Source: Owenia fusiformis (lineage: Eukaryota > Annelida > Polychaeta > Sabellida > Oweniidae). Taken from it: DNA of 64,000 nt. Location: positions 29,713,248 to 29,777,247 of the forward strand of contig CAIIXF020000003.1 in assembly GCA_903813345.2 (NCBI GenBank), written 5' to 3'. Positions 34,990-47,300 of this stretch are shown piece by piece. Below the pieces are notes generated by a model. It saw only the letters and a program-made list of their open reading frames with translations, was not told the origin of the DNA and did not search any database. The first letter of the stretch is position 1; every line of letters starts with the position of its first letter. Made by a program: the position numbers and the translations under genes.

Positions 34990-35909
34990 TTACTACATCA
35001 TACACTGCATGAGGCTTACACAAAGGACAGGTGGCGGTTAACCCCTCTTTTAGCCCCCCTACAAAACAAGTATATATTGACATGGAATTGAAGAGGAAGT
35101 ATGACTCATTACTTAAAATGTGATTTCTGAGAGTTTTGACATTTGACCTTGACACTAGGGTGGTTTAAAGGTCAACTTTGAGAGTTGCTATTTTTGTCAA
35201 AATTTTACTGTTTCTAATCCAAGAAATAAGAGCAATTGGCTTTATTTTGATTGTGACTGATAAAAAGACATGTGAATAGAAATAAAAAAAATGTTGATAA
35301 ATTATCACGGGCAATTACCTGAAAATCTTGAGAATAAATACCGATATGGGCATTTTAGGGGGACTAAATTTTCTTGTTTCAAAAATGATTGTTCTTGTTG
35401 CCTTTTGAGACTCTAACAGTATCTTAAGCATGTTTTAAGAGTTGAGATGTGATTATTATTTTAAATGCCCATGGGCAATTAGGATAAAATGACTGAAATT
35501 AAATGCACACAAGGGCACTTCAAAAAGAATGGATTTTCTTATTTCAATTGCTTCTCGCCAGTTTTCTAAACATGTTTGCCATATTCTAAATAGTTATAGG
35601 GTCACTTTTACTAAATGCCCATTGACATTTGGCATTTTATTTGGCATTTGAAATTAAAATGTTTGAATGAACACTTACTTTTAAAGTTATTTGCCAATTT
35701 GCAGTTCCCATATTTGAAACACAATAATATCATAAAATATAAGGCAGCATCATGTATGAATGGCATGACACTCAAAGGATTGCCTAAAATAATTTCTACT
35801 TATTCCCTATTTAGAAAAACACTAAGGCCATTCAAATATTTTCTTATAATAATGTCACTAAATTCTATGTTTTCAGAAAAAAACAAAATGTCCCCATGTA
35901 CTCTCTACT
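34990..35909. other. Insert sequence downstream of copy B, unassigned
   Basis: From about 35015 the sequence no longer follows the flank shared by A, B and C; that flank resumes at about 39270. No gene recognised; short 'gcccat' motifs recur. A 99-codon open frame at 35615-35914 resembles nothing known to me. Confidence 0.4.
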
Positions 35910-38372
35910 TGTAATGTATATGCTGTAAGTAATAATAATGAAACACCTAAAATTAAAAAGAAAAAGATTCAATATCGAGTAATAAATGATGAAAATTGTT
36001 CCAAACTCCAAAATGAGGTCGCAAATATTAATTGGCAAGAAATACTTGATCCAAATTGTGTGAATAATGCATATAACTCCTTCATTGAGATTTTTACTGT
36101 TATTTATAATAGATGTCTACCAAACAGATCCAGAATAATTAGAACCTATAATGATCATAAAAAACCTTGGATTTCTCTCGGGATCATTATCTCAGCTAAA
36201 TATAAAAACAAACTTTTTATAAAATATAAAAAGAATCCTACTTTAGAAAACAATGCAATATATACACGATATAAAAATAAGCTTAACCATGTCATTAGAA
36301 ATGCAGAAAAATCATATTACAGAAATAAATTTGAGACAAATAAAGGCAATATAAAGAAATCTTGGAATGTAATGAACTCTATCTTAAACAGAAATCCAAA
36401 TCAATCTAATATCTACGACACATTTGATCTTGAAAATAGACAAATCACAGATGGTCTCGACATAGCTAAGAATTTCAATAATTTTTTTAGTTCAATTGGT
36501 CATAAACTTGCAAAAAAGATAAACAATGATCTAGATCCAATGGTAAATTTAAAGAAAACTAATTCAAATAATAACTCAATATTTTTAACACCTATTACTG
36601 AAACTGATGTCATGGCCCAATTAAAATCTTTAAAAGACTCTGCTGCATCTATAGATGATATAGAACCAAGAGTAGTGAAAACACTGAAAGAATCTTTATC
36701 AATTCCTCTTACTCAGATATTCAATTTATCAATAGCTACTGGTACATTTCCTGATGCATTAAAAATAGCTAGAGTAATTCCAATTTATAAGAAAGGCCTT
36801 AAAGATAAATTCAACAACTATAGACCAATATCAATTCTCAGTGTATTTTCTAAAGTGCTTGAAAAAATTGTTCATGTAAAAGTGACAACATTTTTAGAAA
36901 AATATGAAATTTTATATTTACAACAATATGGTTTCAGGAAGAAGCACTCAACTTATATAGCACTTTTAAATTTCATTGAAAATATTCGTAGGTCATTAGA
37001 TATCGGGGAAAATAGCATTGGGATATACATTGATTTGACTAAGGCTTTTGATACAGTGGATCACAAAATATTATTACAAAGACTTGAATTTTATGGTATT
37101 CGTGGAACAGCTCTTTCCTGGTTCAAAAGTTATCTCGAAAATCGAATTATGGTCACAGAAATTGTTAAGAAAGATGTCTTGATTGATCAATTTACAACTA
37201 CAGATATTAGATATAGATCTGGTAAAAATAAAGTTGAATATGGTGTCCCTCAAGGTTCAGTCATAGGTCCCCTCTTGTTTATAATATTTATAAATGACAT
37301 ACATTTAATATCAAACAAACTAAACTTTGTCTTATATGCTGATGATACTAATATCCTACTTACCAATAAAAATTTTGAAACTCTAGTCTCAGATATGAAT
37401 GCTGAATTAAAAACTGTTTCTAACTGGATGAAATCTAATAAATTAACTCTTAATGTAGAAAAAACAAAGTATATGATATTTAATAAAAAGAAAGATCCTA
37501 ATAAAAACAATATTGTTCTCAAAATTATTGAACAACCTATAGAAGAAGTTAAAGAAATCAATTTTCTAGGTGTCATTATTGATTCAAAGCTGAATTGGTC
37601 ATCTCACATAAATGCTATCTGTACAAAAATTTCTAACTTGATAGGCCTTCTCTACAAGACTAGACATAGACTGACTTTAAATACAATGACCACTATCTAT
37701 TACTCCATGATATACTCCTACTTAAGCTATTGTAACCTTTTATGGGGAAATGCCATAAAAACTCTTATTCTTGAGAGTTATGACATATTCTGATCATCTA
37801 GCTCCTTCAGGACCTCTCTTTTCAAAACTGAAAATATTGAATATATTTGACATCCATAAACTACAAACTGCTAGCTTTGTTCAGAAAACTGTTTCAGAAT
37901 CACCAGAATTTCCTTTTCAAAAGTTCAAACATTTATTTGTTCCAGGAACAGCAATTCATAATCATGACACGAGAATTAATAAGAATTTAACTGTTAAAAA
38001 ATTCAGAACAGAAATTGGAAGAAAATCAATTGAAACAAGTGGCCCATTACTTTACAATACTCTTTCACTTGATCTCAAAAAGTCAAAACATATCAAATCA
38101 TTTGAACGAAAGTTAAAGTTTGATTTGCTAAGCCATTATTAAATCTTCTTTGAAAAATGCTTTCTTCTCATTACTTGTATTTTATTGTGATGCATTTTAT
38201 GCTTTGTCTTTTTTTTTGTTTCCATATAACCTGACTGTTAATTTAATAAATGCTATATTGTATTAATTAAACATGGAACTTATACACCCCTCGGGGTGTC
38301 TTTTCATGTCAATGTAAAATACTGTATTTGAAACATATGAAATAAAGTGAATTGAATTGAATTGAATTGAAT
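35910..38372 (+). mobile_element. 5'-truncated LINE (CR1/L2/Jockey-like) with reverse transcriptase
   Basis: A long frame (about 35910-37793) encodes the linker after the missing endonuclease and the RT domain: NNYRPISILSVFSKVLEK, QYGFRKKHST, IDLTKAFDTVDH, YGVPQGSVIGPLLF, LYADDTNILL and FLGVIIDSKLNW are all in order. Near 37765-37790 a +1 shift moves the C-terminal part into the frame 37771-38142 (HLAPSGPLFSKLKIL ... FDLLSHY). The 3' end carries a (TGAAT)n tail (about 38348-38372). A start codon and the endonuclease are absent, so the copy is 5'-truncated and dead, though the RT region is otherwise intact, suggesting a fairly young insertion. Confidence 0.88.
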
Positions 38373-39284
38373 ATAAATGACAAAGGGAATTGTGATCTTG
38401 GATTATATTGTAGCGAAATGCGTTCCAAGATTGATTAAAAACTACATGACAGTATATAAACTTCATTAACAAGGTCATCTGAACTCAAGAGGTGTGTTAC
38501 TTGCTTTGGCACAATGTGTTATTGCATTTTCACTCTTAAATAATATATAAAACCCTTTAAATAAATGAAGGTTTTATAGTTTTTAATATAAGGCTCTTCA
38601 TCAGAATGCCAACATATAATTAATTTTGAATGGCCTAATCTGTACATGCAGTTATGTAGTGTACATGTATGCCCAGGTTAGCAGCCATATTGAAAACATA
38701 AACCAGTCGGGCTTATTTTCATCACAAAAATTAAGTTTTAGTGGTGAGCCCAAACTCCCACAAAAATGATATTTGCAGAGAAGTTACTTTACAGTCTCTG
38801 CATTATACAGTTTCAATATATTTTTTGTGGGAGTGTGGGCTGACAGTTAACTTTTCAATGAAAGGGAATGAGCACCATGCTAAAACTTGATAACAAAGTG
38901 AACGAAAAATGACAATGTTTTCTAGATTTGCATAGGTAAACTACATACATCGCTTGAATTTGTCAATTTTCTTCTCTGAATACTTGTATGCCATATGTTC
39001 CATATATTAAATTCTATATAATGTTAAGTTTTGATATTATTTTGATGGTAAACATAATGTGTACCCATATTGAGACAGCCTTGTGATAGGGGTTCTTACT
39101 GCCAATTTTTCAAAGAAACGGAGAACTAATGCCACTTTTTGAAATTGCACATCTCAAGAAGAAAGGTTTATCTACAATTTGCAATCGGTTTTAAAAGTAA
39201 ATGGAAGAATGAGTTTTTCAGAAAAAGTCTAAGTGGACCAATAGTCTGTTAAATGGACCTGTTCTTTGAGTCTAATGTGAGAAA
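38373..39284. other. Unassigned repeat-like spacer before copy C
   Basis: A hairpin ('gcccaaactcccacaaaaa' and its near complement, about 38747-38845) is the only clear structure. The duplicated flank resumes at about 39270. No exon was found. Confidence 0.45.
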
Positions 39285-39886
39285 ACAATTTTAAAAGTGA
39301 CTCCATTTGTTGCATTTTACGAGGCCCGAATTAAAAAATGAAACAATATTTGCAACTTACTCAAAACTGTTTTTCATTTGAGTATAATAAAGCTGTATTT
39401 CAGAAAGAATGAAATTCCTGCTTTTCGGCTTTCCATACTTTTAAGCACCTGATAGTCAGGCTGCAAAATACAGAAAATATGTGAAATAGATAGATACTAC
39501 CAAAATTTCAAACATTAATATTTATTTCTCTGGTTTAAAATAAAATTCTTCAGATTTTTGCAAAAAATTCCAACAATTTTTAAAGCGGTGGTTATCTTGA
39601 AAATCTTTTTGGATAAAACTATTGACCAATATACTTCTTTCTATCAAGTATAAGGAAAATCTGTGTACTAGTATTCCAGTTATCTTCTTGATGCATGGAC
39701 AGACAAACTGACAGACGGATAGCTTCACTATATCTTTTAGGCTACCAAATTTCATTGGGATAACAATAGCAACAGTATGTAAAACATGAACTGAATTTAT
39801 CAACCTGACATTCATCACCTGGACAGATGAATGGACGGACAAACATATACAAACTTCTCTATATTCTTTATTCAAACTTTTGTTTG
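39285..39886 (+). repeat. Dispersed repeat family R2, copy 3 (upstream of copy C)
   Basis: Closely matches 28790-29300 and its 5' flank, then is cut by the LINE insertion at 39897. The remaining original promoter-side sequence continues at 44266. Confidence 0.75.
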
Positions 39887-40095
39887 ATGGGATGATTTTT
39901 TTGATTTTTTTTATTTATTTTTTTTATTAAATTAATCATTTGTACAAAGAATACATACAATAATACAGTGTAAGTGGCTGTGCTTTTAGCATTATTAGCC
40001 ACGTTCTACAATTACAATATACAATGTATTCAATCAATAATATTTGATTAAAGTAAATGAGATACAATAAGATAAAAGTTGTTTTGTGGAGGATT

Positions 40096-43000
40096 TCAGA
40101 CATTTACACATCGCTCGAAGAAAATGGCACTGCACTTTAAAACAATCAGATTCTCAGCTCTACTTAATGTTTTATCACCATTGAGGATCAGAGAAAGTTT
40201 ATCACGTTGTGTCTTATATTTACGGGAGTATTGTATATTCATATTTTTTAGTTGGTTTTCTAATTCAGTCCAGAATGTTAATCTCAAGTTACATCGAAAA
40301 ATCACATGGCTGGTTGTTTCACTGTTAATACCACATGAGCAGATGGGGGAATTTACATTGGTAAAGTTATGCGAGTAAAGGTGAGCCTTGAAAATGAAAT
40401 CACATCGTACTCTGTTAAATATAATTTCTTGGTTTCTTGAGATGGACAGTTCTGATGAGTTAATGACAGTTTCGTTAAAAATATTTCTTTTAAGGCTTGA
40501 TTTAAATATGCTTAAGCTAGATGAGTTCTTTATTTCAGATGGCAGTAGATTCCATTCTGATATTGTTTTTGAGATACAAGATCTTTCATAAAATTTGGAT
40601 TTAACTGGTAAAATATAGTCAAGTTGGTGTCTTAGTACATGTGTTTGATTTCTTTTTAGTGGTTCAAATATCTCAGTAACATAAGAAGGCAGCAAATTGT
40701 TGTGAGCTCTATACATAAAGGTAGCTCTATGATATTGACGTCTATTTGAGAGTGTGGGCCAATTTAAAGTATTCAACACTTTTGTGGTTGATGTTCCATG
40801 CATGGCACCTGAACAAATAAGTGCAGCTTTATAGTAAAGGCGGTCTAAAAGTTGTAGTTTTTTCAAATTTGCACATCCGTAAAGAATATCACAATAATCA
40901 AAGAGTGGCAAAATAAAAGACTTAAAAATTGTTTCAAGGTGTTTTCCACTTATTTTCTTACTGAAGACTTTTAACGGATTTATGAGTTTATCTATTCTTG
41001 CTACAAGTTCAGTAATGTGATAGTCAAAAGTGAGATTTTTGTCCAAAATCAACCCCAAGTGCTAGTGATTGTTTACTCTTGGTAACTTGTCATTACCAAG
41101 GGAAAGATCTGGGGTCAAAATTTCGCGCTTTCTTGGATTAAAAAAAGTCATATCTTTACTTTTACTAGCTTTGAAGTTTAATTTCCATGTATTTGACCAT
41201 AAGAGAATTTTATTTAGATCCTCTTGTAATTCATTATTCTTAGCAGCTGCTGTTTCAGCTGTGAAGGATTGGTAAAGTGACGTGTCGTCTGCATATATAA
41301 AACATTTGGTATTTAAGTTATCAGGTAGATCATTGATATAAATTAAGAACAGGAGGGGGCCTAATATGGAGCCTTGAGGTACTCCTGCGTTTATATGGTT
41401 CATCTCCACAATGGCCATCCAATACAACTTTTACTTGTCTATTTGATAGGTAAGATTTCATTAATTCTATGATGTTATGACCAAAACCATACATTTTCAG
41501 TTTTTTTAATAGTAGCCCATGGGGCATTGAATCAAAGGCGGCCGAAATGTCAAGATAAATCCCCCTTACATTGGCCCCATTTTCAATTTCATTAGTTATG
41601 ACATCAATTATACTTAAAAGCTGTGCCTGGGTGCTGTGACCTGGCAAAAAGCCACTTTGGAGGTTGTAAAATAAATTGTTCACAATGAGATGGTCAAAAA
41701 GTCTTTTGAAGATTACGCGTTCTGCAACTTTAGATATACAGCTCAGAAGAGTGATAGGTCTATAATTTTTTACATCTGTTTTGTCTTTACTTTTGTGAAT
41801 TGCTACAACGTGGCCTATCTTCCAAGAATGGGGGTATTTATTAAGAATGAACATTTTGTTTAATAATTTTGATAATATGGGTGAAAGTGATGGTGCTGCC
41901 ATTTTAAGCATTCTATTGCTTAACATGTCAGAGCCAGTAGCTATATTTGTATCTAACCCAAGTTAAATGCTATAAACCTCTCTATCATTAGTAGAGAGTA
42001 GGTCAAAAGATTGATCAGTTCTTGGAATAAAAGTTTCATTTCCTTCTTGATAGTTTATATGATATTTGTCAATGAAATGAGACAGTAGCAAGTTTGCTTT
42101 GTCATGGCTATCAGTGTAACTGTTACCTCTAGCATCACAAAGAAGTGGTATTTTACTATTTTTACATTTTCCCAAAAGCCTACTTACAATTGACCAGTAT
42201 CCTTTGCTTCCATATCTCTGATTACTTAATTTATAGTACAACCTTGATTCCATTGCCTCTTTGGCCTCACGAATAGCATCATTAACAAGATTACATTGAT
42301 CAGTATATTTTTTAAAGTATTTGTCATCATGTGTTTTCCTGTACTTACGATGTAATTTATTTCTTTTATTTATCAAGGTTTTGATATCGCTTGTAAACCA
42401 TGGCTTATCCGTAGGTTTAATTTCAATGTCAGAGTTTGGAATAAGATCTGTAAAAATTGCAAGTAACCCTCTAGAAAAATTGCTTACTATGTCATCTAAG
42501 TCATTACTACTATCTATCAAATGATCAAAGTCTGCTGCTCGAACTAAATTGTTAATTATACTTATATCTGCTTGGTCATATTTCCAAATTTTTCTTGAAT
42601 AGGGACGGTTTTTAAGAGTTTTAAGAAAACACTCCGTGTTTATTGAGCAATGGTCAGTGTTTCCAATCGGAGGAGAGACATAGGCATTTGTTATAATATC
42701 AGGGCTATTTGAAATGAGAAGATCGATACATGATCTACTAGTATTTGTTATTCGCGTAGGTTCATCTATAAGCTGAAAAAGTCCAAGTTCTTCAATGTGT
42801 TCAAATAATTTTTTTCCTGTGAAATTTTCATTGTCTGAGGCCCACCATTGTTTACTCCTTGCATTAAAATCTCCATTAATAAAAATAGCTTCTGGGTTAG
42901 AGTCAAGTGCCATATTGCATGAGTTTGAGAACCTAGTGCAGAATTCATTTGCCTCATTTTGAGTTTGCGATGGTGACCTATAATAAATTGCATATAGATA

Positions 43001-43780
43001 TGACTTGTGGTTAATGCTCAATTCAATCCATAAGGAGTCACCCTGATCATTCATAAGGTCATTTCTAATTTTAAAAGGGATATCATCTTTAACATATATC
43101 AATAGGCCTCGATTTTTATTCGAGTATACATGACAATGACCATCTATAGAATAATCAGAAGAAACTGTCAAATCAGTTAGATTTCCAACCTCACAAAGTC
43201 CAATAATGTCATTTCCATTGATCTGTATTCTATCTTTAAGTGCTTCAAATCTGGCATTTACATTTGCACTTATACTGTTTATATTTGAGAATAAAATCTT
43301 TGTGAGCTTAAAATGATTTGTAGGTCCTGGATTCTGATGAACATCATTACTCAGTAAAAGAATAGCTTGAACAGTATTAGGAATATAACATAAAATAGCA
43401 CAGAATGGAATGAACAATAAAACTATACTAGCAAACATCTTCATTATGTAAAATGTACCAAAATGTTTGTGATTGCTATGAATATAGACAATTGTGCCCA
43501 TGAAAGTTAAACCATGGATGACAACTAACAATGTACTAATGCATCCAAATAAAATCTTACAAGAATTCAAAGTGATTTGCCTGCTTGAATCTGCTCTGTA
43601 GAGCTCAAAACCACATATCAATGTAAGGCAAATGTACAATGGAATCCAAGAAAATGAGTTAAAATAGTCGAGTATGCATTTGCTGCCATTTTTGACTTCT
43701 CTCTTATTAACTGATATAAAACACTTTCTACTGTTGTGCATTCCAACACTCATCCTCCAGGCAGTGACACTTATGCCCAT
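40096..43780 (-). pseudogene. LINE endonuclease-reverse transcriptase ORF, three lesions
   Basis: From 43780 downward the frame starts MGISVTAWRM, has three or four hydrophobic helices (residues about 40-145), then DVHQNPGP (146-153). The APE endonuclease follows (CEVGN, FINGDFNARSKQWW, SCIDLLISN and NTDHCSI in order), then a basic linker. [59 protein letters not shown]. The C-terminus has a CSCG...H...C zinc-finger-like motif near 40310. Lesions: TAA at 41963-41965, a frameshift near 41405-41430 just before GVPQGS, and a stop at 41062-41064. Otherwise complete, so only recently inactivated. Confidence 0.9.
43322..43345 (-). other. 2A-like NPGP motif in the LINE N-terminus
   Basis: Encodes DVHQNPGP directly after a hydrophobic LLLS segment. 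The 2A consensus is D-V/I-E-x-N-P-G-P; here His replaces Glu. 2A-like sequences near the N-terminus are established for several APE-type LINEs of marine invertebrates. Ribosome skipping at G/P would release the membrane-like leader from the enzyme. Confidence 0.75.
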
Positions 43781-44354
43781 TTTAATACTAATTCATAGAT
43801 GCAATATAAGAAAAGAAACCGTTCTATTTACATATAAATTATCTGATGTGTCATGTCTGGTGAACACTTGCTATATGAAATACTGTTCCCTTGATTCCTT
43901 ATAGTAGCTTATTGAATATGTAATAAAGTAGCTAAATACAGTGATAAGAAAGTAAGGGTTTCACACCAATTAGTTGAAGAGTTTCTCCACAAAACAACCT
44001 TTATTTTAAAATATTTAGTTAAAATTGATTAAAGTCAAGATATAAAACAAATGTAGAAAAGTACAGTTATAGTACTTGACTTTTACTGTAAGTGTTTGGC
44101 TCTGAAAACGGCAAACTCAATGTTCTATTCTGTTCAAAGGCAAAAACTTTTGAAAATATGTACAGAGTAACTCATTTCAGGTGAGCAGTGTTTCAGTAAA
44201 GTGAAATGCACCTATTAGCGCTACTGATTGGCGCAATGTAAGGTCATGACCTTGGATCTATGCCAATGGGATGATAAGAACAATGTTGCAAAGCAAAAGA
44301 TTAATCAAATAGTGTTGAACAAGTGACTCATATAACCAAAACCTGAAAATCAGA

Positions 44355-47300
44355 ATGATACCAGTGATAGATTTTAGTAGCTACAGCTTGAGTAATGTCA
44401 GCAGTCCACCAAGTGATGAGGACTTGGCTCCATTGGTTGATGAAGTCTACAAGGCATTTAGTGAAGTGGGGGCTATTTACTTAAAAAATCATGGCTTTGA
44501 CCTTTCTCTGGTGAGTACACATATAGGCTTTATTAAATTTTATATAAGAAACACTCTTAAGGGGTAAGAAAGGAGGGCTCAGTGTAAAATAAAATTGCCA
44601 AAACCTAAAAAATATATGAAAGATATTGAAAATGTGTAATTAGGTACTTTACTATTCAAATCAAAGCATATCGTTATATTATAGCATGGGTTGGATTAAA
44701 TTGAGGTCTACATAGTAATACAGTAAATAGGTGTGGACATCAGGACAAACATTTTTAACACTGACCTATACATTATTCTATAGCAAAATCAAATAAACAA
44801 GATATTGTAAACTGAAAATATTTGCGCATTTGATTGATTATTGTAATTTTAGTTTTTTTTTGTTTTATGGATTTTATGGATCTTTAAACAAATAAGTGAG
44901 AAAGATTTCCCCCAAATCATCAAGCAATGCCAATAATTTGAAGCTGAGATTCATTTGCTTTATTCAGACAGGTCGTCATGTAAAGTGTTACTTTTTTTAA
45001 TACATAAAATGACTTATTAAAATCAATGTAAATGCATAATGGAAAATACATATATTTTGAGCCATTTTTGTGTGTTGAACATTATACCATGATCGAACAT
45101 ATTCAAAGAGATAAAACATGATAACAAAAACATGTTGACACCTATTACTTACATCAAACTAGATAACAGAAGTATTTACTAAATATAGGTTTTGAGCTCG
45201 AAGGGCATGAGACACATGCATGATTGTTACGACTTAAAAAAACATATAATCAGATAACAGTTAATCAGGTTCTTTCAAACCTTATGACCAAGTATCCAAA
45301 TGTTTATTAATAAGAATGTACGTGCTATCCAATATTCTGATTTAAGGTAGATGAATACATGAAGATTTCAAAGAAGTTCTTCAGCCTCCCTAAAGATGTC
45401 AAAGAGAAGTTCAGTTATGATAAGGAGGCTGGCTACATGTACCATGGATACCATCATTTACAGGAACAGTGAGTGATATTGTACCATATGGTATCACACT
45501 ATACCATACTACCACCGATACTATAATTTAATAAATCATAATATAATATATGATGTTACATTTTACAACACTTCATGTCATATCATTACAATATTCTAAA
45601 TGTCATTTCATCAATTATACATTGTTCATCTAAAGGCTCTAGACATCATCCAAATGCACAACCTGTTTTCTACAATAATATACTGAGATACCTCAAGAAA
45701 CAATAATATTCATTCAAATGTTCATTCAAATCTAGAACTAATATATACTTTTCAAGTAATTTTTCGACTTTTCCCCAGTGCTAGCCATGACCTGAGACTA
45801 ATATACTCTATATGTATACTCTATATATATACTTTTTATGTTAGTCTCAGCCATGACTCAACAGTTGCAGACATGAAAGAAGCATATGACACATACCCAC
45901 AATGGAAAGGGGTAAGTCTACTGCCTGGAAAATAAATCATCATGTATTCAAAACCAGACATCAAGTTTTTTAAAATTTAAAACCATCTAATATCCTTGAA
46001 TAATGGTTTACCAATAAATAATTCAAATCCGTTTAAAAAATAAAGTAGAGACCCATACATTTGAAATAATAAATGTTCTAATTAGTATTCAGACTTATTA
46101 CAGATATATAACTATTTTGGAAAAGTCAAACGTCCAAATTAAAAATGCTATTTCAGGAATGGCCAGATGAATATGTGCCAGGGTTGAAAGATCAAGGCCT
46201 TAATATAATCAAACCCTGTATGGAGCTCAACAACAGGATTCTCCAGACTGTGGCTCTGGGATTAAAATGGGTAAATAGTACATTATAGATCTCTATATAA
46301 ATATATATACATGTATATATTTCACAGATCTCAATATACTGGCTAATAATGTTGCCTCCTCAATGAATATCACTCTACAATCTGTATATATTTGCCCTGT
46401 ATCAATCAATATCTCAGCACAAGCGCTTATCGCATCCTACGACCCCTTTAAATTGTGGTCGTACGCGCCAATTATTGGTCAGTCAATGTTTTTACAAAGT
46501 TGGAGAAAATACTACGCATTGCACACCTAAATGACCTACCTCGATACATTCCTTAGTATTTTAGAATTCTTTTTATGTAGTTGAATCGCCAATTGTATGG
46601 GTTTATCGGCAGAACGAAGAGATTTTAGTTTTTGCATCGGAAATATATCAGCAATTTTCAAAATGTCGGAAGGGGAATTCCCCAGGGATTTCCCTTATGA
46701 CTGGTGCATGCCGGGAACTGAATGGAGGAATTTGACGCTTGAAATAAGTTAAAATTTACACGCAAATATTGCTATCAAAAACGAAAATTTCTTTGTTCTG
46801 CCGATAAACCCACACAATTGTGGATTCAACTACACGGAAAGAATGCTAAAATACCAAGGAATCTTTTGAAATAGGTATCTTAAGTGTAAGAAACGTAGAA
46901 AATTCTCCCATGTTGTAATCGTACAGGCAAAAGAATAAGACGTTCGCAAGACTAGAACGTAGAGAACAAGCGCAAGTTGCAATTCATGTTATCATTTCTC
47001 ACAGTAGCCAATAAACACTGGTGATCCCCTCGATTACGCTGGTTACCGAAACAGCTTATTTCGGTAACAAAATGTCGGAACATCAAAGGTACGATTTTTC
47101 TTTTTTCCTAATTTCACACATTGTAGGTAGAATTCCCACGGTATTTTTATAAAAACATGTATCAATATCATATGTTTAAGAAAATATATATATTTGCGAA
47201 CAAATAGTTCAGTAGACAAAAGAATCGTCGATTTAATTCCTCACTTAAGTTACATAAACGGTACTTCAAAAACCGTTAAGATCTGCACTTTTAACCCATA

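Larger units (their letters stand above)
39897..44265 (-). mobile_element. Nearly full-length LINE inserted upstream of copy C
   Basis: The element lies on the minus strand between perfect 10-bp duplications ATGGGATGAT (39887-39896 and 44266-44275). Upstream of B and D the same site is uninterrupted, which proves the insertion and its ends. The 3' end (low coordinate) is A-rich. The 5' UTR is about 44265-43781, followed by one long ORF region with an N-terminal hydrophobic part, a 2A-like motif, an APE endonuclease and a reverse transcriptase with a C-terminal Cys/His motif. Size (4.37 kb) fits a complete CR1/L2-type element. Confidence 0.93.

Noticed and set aside
40079-41275. + strand open frames at 40-43.9 kb
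   Set aside because: Antisense to the LINE endonuclease/RT on the minus strand.
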